The position numbers and the translations under genes are program-made. The notes under the pieces were generated by a model. It ran no database searches and was not told where the DNA came from. It saw only the letters and a program-made list of their open reading frames with translations. Shown one piece after another: positions 1 to 9,400 of a DNA stretch of 13,605 nt. This DNA comes from Rodentolepis nana (taxonomy: Eukaryota > Platyhelminthes > Cestoda > Cyclophyllidea > Hymenolepididae): contig UZAE01001379.1 in the NCBI GenBank assembly GCA_900617975.1, forward strand, positions 1 to 13,605, written 5' to 3'. Numbering within the stretch: position 1 is the stretch's first letter; each line of letters opens with the position of its first letter.

Positions 1-180
1 GACTTCTCACTTCAAACTACCATGGCCCCACTGTATGTCACATTCGGCCACTTCCACAATACTCACCTAACCTTTTTTCGACTTTCATCTTTGATGCTCC
101 TTCCCCTCTGTGAAGCCTGAAGTCAACTAAGAGGCTAATGATAATTATCAAAACGCCTGAAATTTGATATAAATAAATAT
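1..180 (+). repeat. SINE-like interspersed repeat, copy 1 (cut by the window edge)
   Basis: This is the 3' part of a repeat also present at 1567-1860 and 13241-13570. Shared blocks include 'cttcaaactac', 'tctgtgaagc', 'gaagtca', 'ggctaatgata' and the tail 'gatataaataaat'. The left part lies outside the window, so its 5' end and left target duplication cannot be seen. Relative to copy 3 it lacks a block of roughly 60-70 bases containing the pyrimidine-rich 'tgtctgtctgtctcttttacatctg' region. It lies just beyond the last coding exon of the minus-strand gene, in opposite orientation, and may fall in its 3' untranslated or downstream region. Confidence 0.8.
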
Positions 181-283
181 TCTATCTGTCCTCTTAGGTA
201 ATGGTAACCAAAGCAATATACCACAATTTGATCAAGTCAAGATGGGTTATTTTAGAAATCGGTTGCTAACTAATTCGGAGTTT

Positions 284-473
284 CTAATAACTATGGAAAT
301 CGCGTGACAGATTTTGATATTTGGCCATCAGTTCATATAAATTACTGCAAGCCACATAAGAATATACCTCACCGTTTTAGCTTTTCACTTTCATTCGAAG
401 ATCCACTCTTCGACTTTGTCATCCCCTGAATTTTTTTTGCATATGCGTTCATAACACGATCTCTGCAGATACT
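284..473 (-). other. CCDC162-like exon 20 and possible exon 21 (3' end uncertain)
   Basis: Exon 20 (473-373, acceptor CTACTTGTAG) encodes a basic, Lys/Ser-rich tail ending SESEKLKR. At its end CGGTGAGG can be read two ways: a TGA stop at 371-369, or a donor CG|GTGAGG. If spliced, a 28-base intron (372-345, ending TTGCAG) leads in the right phase to exon 21, with 19 further codons (NLYELMAKYQ and onward) and a TAG at 286-284. The intron would be shorter than any other here (the next is 31 bases). I cannot tell which form is used. Confidence 0.5.
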
Positions 474-3400
474 CTACAAGTAGGAAGTATAAGGAAAAGA
501 ACCATAGCGTAAGAGATGTTTCAGCCTATTTCCAGCCTATTATCACACCCACCTTCTCTAGTTGAATTGAGAAGAATGCTTCTGGGTGGAAATCCACATT
601 GGGTTGACGAAAAGCTCTTTCAAAAGCCAATGGAGTTGGACCCATTTGAGAGGTTAAAAATCCAGTGTATTCAGCTATTGAGGTGGCCTCATTTACGGAA
701 GTGAAACCTTTCCTATTAAAATGGGGATTGTGAATAAAAGATGTGATGAGTGTGTGTGTGTGATAACGATTCAACTCAACCATGTCAACATACTTGCTGC
801 GACCCAAAGCAAATGCGTTGAAGAAGGATGGCAGGGCGTTGAATGCCAGCATTAGAGCTGTGATAAGGGCATTTTTGTGAGTTAATTGAGTTTTCAGAAT
901 TATAAGGAGATTTTCAACTCCCCGTTCATCACATAGCTACATAAACAGTAAAAATAGTAATTCAAACCATATCACTAAAACAAATTAAAAATTATTCATG
1001 CATATACTAATCATGAAAGCCTTAACTAATTAATAGCAACTTATTAATTCGTTATGAATTTTATCATGCTAGAATTACCTCAGCCACATTGACCTTGCCT
1101 TTGAAGGAGAATTTGCCGACATGTGTTTCATCCAGTTCATGGATGGCCAGAGGTAGGGCCGAAGTGATGAACCTATTAGATTATAATAACACTTAAAATG
1201 AGTGGACCTGGGAATTGTCATTTCAGAATTGGTAAGTGGAGCTCATGAAAGTCATTCATGGGTCCAACAGGTATGAATATAAAATCAAACAAGAATCCAC
1301 AACATCGAAATACGTATTAACAGCAAGGCATATTCACAGAACACCATCTACTGTAGTGATTTTCAATTTCTTGTCTATCACCTATTTTCTATCTACTAGT
1401 TGCAGTCTCTCAACTAGTACATTACATCCTGCAGTAGATTGCTACACTAATAAGCCTATGTTTGGAAAGATTCCCAGAAATAGACGTATCATGCAGAGCA
1501 CGTTCATTTGGGATGTGTGCGTGTGATGGGTTTCAGACAGGGAACTTAGTCGTTATAATACAATGGCGGGGTGAGCGATAGACTTACCTCCACGTGGTGC
1601 ACCCTGGGCAACGTATACTCATACGGCAAAAAAGTCTATTATTCTGACTTCAAACTATCATGACCCGACTGTATGTCTTACTCAAGCCCTTCCACAGTGC
1701 TCACCGTACCTTTTAAGTGCCTTTGTGTCTATTTGTCTCTTTTACATCTGTGAATCTCGAATTTTTGTCACTTTGATGTTCCGCCTCCTCTCTGTGAAGC
1801 TCGAAGTCAGCTAAAGGGCTAATAATAGCTATCAAACAGCCTAGAATTTGAAATAAATAAATAATACAATGGTGATTTTGCTAAACCAAGCGAGAACTTT
1901 TGATTGGCGATTGGCTGGGTACACCCGCGCTCACGACAGGATTTACTCCCTACGCAAAGTTGTACGGAGCACCTGTTTGGGTGCTCAGGAGTTTACTTGT
2001 TCAGCGGTGACAACGTTGAGTGCTACACAATCACTTCTTGAAGTAGATAAAGGCTAACTGGCTAAACCTTCCATCCGTGGTAATCTCAAACATCATTTTA
2101 AGAAGTCTTTTTCATTTCATTTTAGTGTTAATATAGCTAAAACAAAAAGTGATCACATATAACAACAAAATCGGGAAAATAGTTTTGAGGTAATATTTTA
2201 TTAAATTCCACTATTTCATTGTTAACACAAAGCTCTGAGTAATGAAAGTAAAAAAGAGTCTAAATCAACACATTTATTAAAATGGAAGAATAAAATTTCA
2301 TGAAAAAACTGCAGTAAATTCAAGAAAAAGCATAAATAGATTCAGTCAATAGAAACGTTCTCGAAAATGCACGAACAGGACTCAATGGCACTTGTGAAAT
2401 TGAGAGTTTATGCATGGCACAACCGTTTCTCGACTGACTTAAAATTCATTTTATCACGAATAATTGCGAATGAATCTAAATCAACGACGAAACTCACAAC
2501 TCAACCATGATATCTCATAGCATTACATCTGTTAACTTCATCATCGCCAACAGTTACATGTCGGTAAACAGAGAGTCTGCGTTGTTATTAAGAAGGGACT
2601 CTTTTGCATCGTGTTGTCAATGTACTTAGGGCTATTTCCACCATAAAACCCTTAAGGTGTAGCTTAAAAGTCGGATGCTTCATTACAAAACAACAGGAAT
2701 TTCGGGATACTTTTAGCGGACTGAGATTATTCAGAAGAGATATTGCATTTATGCCGATAAGGGCTGAGACATAGGAAATTAAAATTAAGGCGCATTCATT
2801 TCACTCACTTATCAACAATGGAATCGTCGTCTTGTACGGAAGTAATGTAGATAGGAGGCTTGGCATCATTGGCGCTCTCCTTATAACTTGCCGCCTCGAA
2901 TTGCACAGGTCGCAAGAAGAGATGGTACTCATCGTAGCCCATTTTAATTGCCGTGTGGAGGTAGATTTTTGCTAGGATTTCTGTCTCCCATAGGCAAGTT
3001 ATTAATCGATGACGTAAAAATACCACATTGAACACATGACCAAGCTTATTAAGGAGAAAAGCTTTTCGTTGGGATTTATCGCCTCGAGTATTTGCCTCTT
3101 GAATACTAGTGTAGCGCTCTTGAAGGAAAGTTGACATTTGTTTGGCGTCATCAATGAAATTGTTGGCGAATAACTAAGAAAGGTGAAAATAGACTAAGAC
3201 GATGAATCTGAAGCCACTGGTAGTGGAAAATGTCTTATCAACTCAATGTATCATTTAAGTTAAACGATTTGCTGTTTCAGCTTTATACACCATGTAAGAG
3301 TCGATGTTGCTTGCGAATTAAACTTACATCTTTCTGCAAAGCTTGGGTATAGGAGAAACCTGGAGGTTCCATGTTGATTATTTCTTTCTGGAGAACCTCA

Positions 3401-6400
3401 TAGAATTGTTTTTCCAGTACCACTTCATCAATCATGCGAGTCGGTGAGAGGAGGTCAAAGGTCAAATTCACTGCCTGTTGCAGGGCTTCAGCTAGATTTG
3501 GAGCCATGGAGAGAGATGTTCGCAATTCCAACAGATAGCAAGGTGTTAAGGCTGGTCTGAAGGTTGAATATTGATTAGGCATATAAATTATGGCGAATAA
3601 ATATTCATTTGCCCTCCTCACATAGGTACCTTTTAAATTAGATAAAAATATTTAAAGTGGAATATAAACTAACATTAAACGACAAGGTAGGATAAGACAA
3701 ATTCTTCATAATTTTCGACTTTGTCGTCTACAATAACTGCCCGTCAATCGTAAATTGTTAAAGTTATATTCTGTTAACACTGACCACCTGGTTAGTGTCT
3801 GGAAAGTACTTAATTATAATGATTTTTCAAGTAAATAGTTATTTATCTTGCCAAACTTTTAATTTTCCTCTTTCAAACTTGTGACATTTAATCTTATAGT
3901 ACTTAAATTATTGCATATTTCTTAAATATCAAATCGCATTGCAAAACGACACTTCCAAAATTTACACATCTAGTGCTTTGCCAAATCACAAGCTTTAACC
4001 CTGAAATTATTGGTTCGGGTCTTCATTTAAAATGCATTTTGGTAAGGCCAGATTTGGTCCACAAAATTGTATTTTAGAATTAGTATAGAATGATATACGC
4101 CATTAAAAGGTAAGCGAAAATGAAGTTGGCTACACGGCATTTCGATTTAAAGAAAAGGAAATTTTCCAAAAATGGCCACTGTTAACAAAGATGCCCTCGA
4201 ATTAGGAGGCATTTTGAAACGGCTCCTGCTTCTTGTATTTGTTATTGAAATTCAATAAAGTCAAAATTTAGAATTTTATTTCTTATCAGAATATCTAAGT
4301 AGTTCACATTCATAATATTTTTAATTTTAGTTTTTTGATAGTCAATTCTTTTTATTTCATTTAAATTTTACATCTTGAAGAGTTATTTTCTATTTAACTC
4401 AAGAGAAGATAGTAGAAAGTTTTAATCCTTCTGTCAATTTTAGGTTAATTTAAAGCCATCAAACGATGATGATCAAAAACATTAACTTTAATACATTTGC
4501 AGTTATTTATTAAACCTAATCTCAAACGATCCATTGGGAAAATTTTGCATTTGAATGCATGTTTTGTTTTAACTACGATCTTTATTCTCATAAACAGATT
4601 CAAATTTTAATCAAAATTGTACGAATTTTGGATGTTTATAAAAAATTCAATTTACTTATCCGAGTTTGAACTGAATAAGTAATTTCTGGAGTAGGCTAAC
4701 GGATACCCATACTCCGTACAGTCGGTCCCTAGCTTGTAAATATATTCTCTCTGTTGCTCTATCTAAAATAGACAAAAAAATTAACATGAATGGTGATTTA
4801 AAGATAAGCTTTGTTAAATAATGGAGACATACTTGTGTATCAAAACAGTGTTTCAGGATGGCTGCCTTAAGTCTAAGAATAGCACATTCATAACGGTAGG
4901 CGAGAACAAAGTAATTGGCGTTGAGTTCGATTCGTGGTCGCTGATGCATCAGATCAACCATAACTTGTGCTAGTCTTCGGCGACTATCCCGTGAACAGAT
5001 GTGTTGATAAGCCTCCACGTATACATCCATCAACTGAAATGGATATACCAATTTAACCTACCCTTGAATATGCTTTGATCCCATGCATTTATTATTTACT
5101 TTAACTAATGCCAAAACTTAGGGACTAATCTTAAAATGAGTAGTTTTAAGAATGAAACCTCAAATCTGGGCTAGTTAACTTAATATTACTTTTAAGTTTA
5201 AAGCTGTTTAAACCAGTTTCTTTAGGTTCCACAGTGAATACAATGATCAAATCTTATACTGAGCTTGTTCATTGACTGTACATTGACTGTTGTTTATATT
5301 CGTATTTATTTTGTTTGCTTACAAAGTCAGGACTTATAATAGAGCTAGCGGAATTCGATTTTCTCAACATATGAGACCCTCTATTCAAAATGAGTTCTAT
5401 AAATCCTTTTCTAAATAAACTTGAAAATCATTGAAACATGCAATACATCCAACAAAGTTGAAGAAGATATTTTTATCTTTTTCTTCAACCATAACAAAGC
5501 TAGTGATTTGCTAATCGCAAACTTAATTAGCAAAAGTTAACGTACTTCTTTTTTGGCTTCCTGGAATGCAGATTCATTCGTCCAGATATCATACAACACA
5601 CCAAATCTATCGATTTCACTGTGAGCATAGCTAGCGATATTGAATTCCTTCTGGTTAACATCGATTTCTATTTGTCTTCGTTTTATACTTAACGCCTTGT
5701 CCTTTTGGATGAAATGCGTCGACAGAAGCAGGAGATCGTTCTCCAAATTGCTGAAATAATGAGTGATTATGGAGGTGGACTCAATTCTTACTTGAAATCT
5801 TCTAGAGCACAGTCGTATATTATCCAGCAGCCAACTTGATCACGAACGTGAATACGATTATTTTCGTGGTAGTAGAAATCGTCGTGATTCTCAATGTCGG
5901 CGAATTGCATAAATTCACTTTCTTTGATTCTGAAATGGTCCAAATTGAGAGTTTTATTAGTATTTTCTTAGTAGAAGGAATTAATGGAGTGGCATCTAAA
6001 AAAAGGTACCTATACTCCCTAGGCGTATTGAAGAGATAACTATGCCAACTGAGATTACTTGTTCCCGCCTGATTACCGTTCATCTGGGGTCCAAATCGAT
6101 GGTTTTGTGGGCTCCTGAAATAATTATATAAATGGTAAATATCTTTTTGAGAGTTCCTCTTCAGAGGAACTGCAAACGTACACTCGTTCAACGCCTCTAG
6201 AAGACAGAGACAGGCCTTGATCATTAATTGTCAACGTTCGTTCAATCGATCGGAAGTAATTAAGTATAGATATGCACTAGAGTAAAAAAACGACTTTAAA
6301 AGGTCGATCTACTGACACATGCAACAAGTGACCACAAGCGAGTGAAAGTACCGTTCGTTGAAAGTCACGAATTTTGAGGTGCCTCAAATGCAGATAAGAG

Positions 6401-9400
6401 AGGTATCCACCTTGAATACTCGACGGGTCTTCCGTTCCATAATTAGCATCATCTAGGCCAAGTCTCTGTAGTGCTTCTGCTAATTCAAATTGGCTTCGAT
6501 CATTATTTTTCACTGAAGATGAAACTCTAGAATAGGAATTTCATTAATTTGTGCTTGAATAACAAGGAACTCAAATCCATGAACAACAGAGAAAGGAGAA
6601 TTTTTTAAAAATCATATATATATTTTCTCTTAAATACCACATGTAGATTGTTGTTCAAATGACTATTTCAGGTAAAACTACTTCAGGCATTTACTTAGTG
6701 GTCTATTACTTAAGTCACTGTCTGAGGTGTGGAAGCTTTTAAAGTAGAGATTATCAACTGATTATAAAATTATTACAGTACAAATGTGAGAATTCAGATT
6801 GCAAATACGTAGAAATTGACCTTTAATAGACAGGACTTGACTCCAAATTTTTATTTAAGAATAGTTGAGAACCAGTGTGATCATGTTTCTGATTAATAAT
6901 AGTCAAAAACTGAACCTTCTGAAAAGTAGGTGACAGCTGTTCGCTTCAATTGTGTTAGAATTGGGTCAACTAAGATATGACTGTCGTGCCATGCAAATAT
7001 CAGGCATTTTAAAAATCGAGCATGAGGGTATTGACTGGTAATTTATTGGCTCTAGTATTAGTAAGTCTTGTTAGAAAATCAAAAAAAACGTATTTTTCTT
7101 TACACTCGGAATCAAACTGTCTGAAGGACGGTACCAAGTTCACTAAATTCGATATATCATCATTTTTACTATAGAAAATATCGGTGTATTCAGGCTATTG
7201 TTCAACATTAACTCCTGCAATTGCCTCCTATTGGCTAAAATTAAGGGTAAAACTTACTCCTTGTACAACTCAGGGTTGGAGAAAATTTTTCGATAGATTT
7301 CGCTAATTTTCATGCCCTGACGATGGTTGACAACCGATGCCGAGTGGATAATAGGCGGATTTTTTACCAACATTGCATGATTTCGAAGGGCGCCTTGAAC
7401 ATGCTTTAAGATAAGGTCATGTCAGCGTACTGTGAATATTGAATCTACCTCAGGTTTATTTATCTTAAAAAATGCAGACAAAGAACGCAAAATTTCATCA
7501 ACATTTCCTGCGCATCTTAGCTTTGTCATGGTCTCAACCAAATAGGCATTTCTATGTGGCTTCAACTTCCTGAACTGCAACCAATTAGCTGGCTTTTTCA
7601 TTGCGCGATTTGGAGTCTCAACACCCCACTTCTCAGAAATTGCCTAAAACACAGAGCCAACTACTAGGTAAAGTTGAGGATGGGTAAAACATCGTCTACA
7701 CAAAAAAGAAGATAAGGTGTTTACCGAAGGTGCATCATATGTTTTGAAAGTTCGCTTCTCCTCTTGCTCAAGGAAAATTCGATTGAAATTCCTGTTTATA
7801 ACCCCAAATAGTTCCATCTCATCAGCTGCTGAGCGAATGGTATGGACATTCTAAAATATAAGGAAAAAAGAAGTAGCTTTGATTCAAAACAATTTGAAGG
7901 CGCGAGGAGAGGATTGGAGTAAAGTTCTTACAAATTCTATATTATAAGCCTCCAAAAAGATGGCTAGATAAGGTCGGATGTTTGCAATATCGGTTGTATG
8001 CATGGGGAGGCCAAAATAGCTTTCATTTACGACCGATCCACCACCGGCTACTGTAAACTGAATATTTGTTGAAGTTGGTAGCAACGGATTCCCTGCTCCT
8101 TCCAAATGCGCTGCGTAAATGCCAGGTGGTTGAGGCGAATGTTCAGAAAATTTAAAGGTCTGATCAGCGATTTTGACATCTTGTTCTTCTTGATCCTTAA
8201 TCATGATGGCGGGCTTGAAAGATGTCATTGATCCAGTTGGGGTTTCTGGCAAATTATCTGGTGTCAAGTTAGTGATATAAGATGATTTCCAAGGAGGGCT
8301 GTTTGAGTCGGTGTAATCGCGCTTTGTAGAATCATCTGCACGTAGACTCTCTGATGCACTATGACCAGTTGTAAGAGTTTCAGCGTCGTCCCTAGGGGAT
8401 TGTCCACTTTCAGCAACAGACTCTTGTGTACCAATAGGATTATGGTCCATTTCCTCTGGAAAAGAGGATGGTGGAAGAGCTTCAGTTGTGTCCGTATCTT
8501 CTTCACTTGTAATAATGCTATGCAATTTTTCGTCATCTGCACGAACTGTGGCTGGACCCTTATCTAAAACCAGACTCAGCATCTGCCGAATGTCTTGGTC
8601 CTCATTGTAGTTTAATAGGTGCTGGGGTTGTTTCTAGAAAAATATTGAAAATTGAAAGAAGGGGTTGATAAAGGGAAATGGTGAGCTAAAAATGTCAAGT
8701 TTATACCCCCAAGGAGACCAGACTTTTTAATATTGAAAGAGTAAATTCCTCATGGGAGATAAGGAAGCATTTTATGTAAAAATGAATAGAACGCTAATGT
8801 TAGACTTACTTATATACTTACTCGTTTCTAGATTCATTTTAATCGGTCAATGGATCTTAGCTAATTTATTCGATTCTATTTTAGATCATAACCTCTGAGA
8901 GGTATGAAAAATGTATTGAAAACATTATATCCAGTCTCATCAAATGATGTGCTTTTGGTAAAAAGTGCTTAAGAATATATATAAACCCAGGGCTACTTTA
9001 TCTATGCTTATGAGTTATGGGCCATTTGTCAATTAAAAAGATATTTTAACCCAGAATTAATTTCATTGAATATCTTAAGCAATCTAAATTAATTATTTAT
9101 CAAAGGTCCTAAAGTATTTTAACCATTACAATTTAAGGAAATACTGACCGATAAATCCTGTTTGAATCCTTCACGATGTCCATAGGGAAACCACTTAATA
9201 AGCTAAATATAATATTTTTTAATTTTTAATTTAGCGAGATTACATTAATGAGCTGTTTAAAATAGGTTTGAGACTGCAGTTTAAATATAAGCGCTCTCCA
9301 ATAAATCTGGATATCTTCAAACTCAGCGCATTCCAAAGCACTATCATTCCCAGCAAGAAGGGCTTCTTCGCCAGCTGAAAGTCGATGAGCTCTTGAACTG

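Noticed and set aside
526..852. The continuous 108-codon frame joining exons 18 and 19
   Set aside because: The 81-base in-frame segment 713-793 has a GTATGT donor and an AG acceptor and contains a GT microsatellite; it is treated as an intron, though retention would keep the frame.
1..1860. Copies 1 and 2 of the repeat as paired LTRs of a retrotransposon
   Set aside because: Exons of the CCDC162-like gene lie between them, copy 2 has its own flanking 12-base duplication, and the copies end in TAAA-type tails, as in non-LTR elements.
1869..2057. A 62-codon plus-strand frame
   Set aside because: Its ATG lies in the target-site duplication of the repeat, it sits in an intron of the opposite-strand gene, and it shows no recognisable motif.
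5820..6224. A 134-codon open frame on the minus strand
   Set aside because: It reads across three GT-AG introns/exons of the CCDC162-like gene in a mixed frame. Splicing gives the conserved motifs, whereas the unspliced reading does not.
6277..6351. Reading exon 8 through to a stop near 6277
   Set aside because: Cutting at ACG|GTACTT joins to NYFRSIERTLTI in the next exon, in phase; the read-through tail has no family-like character.
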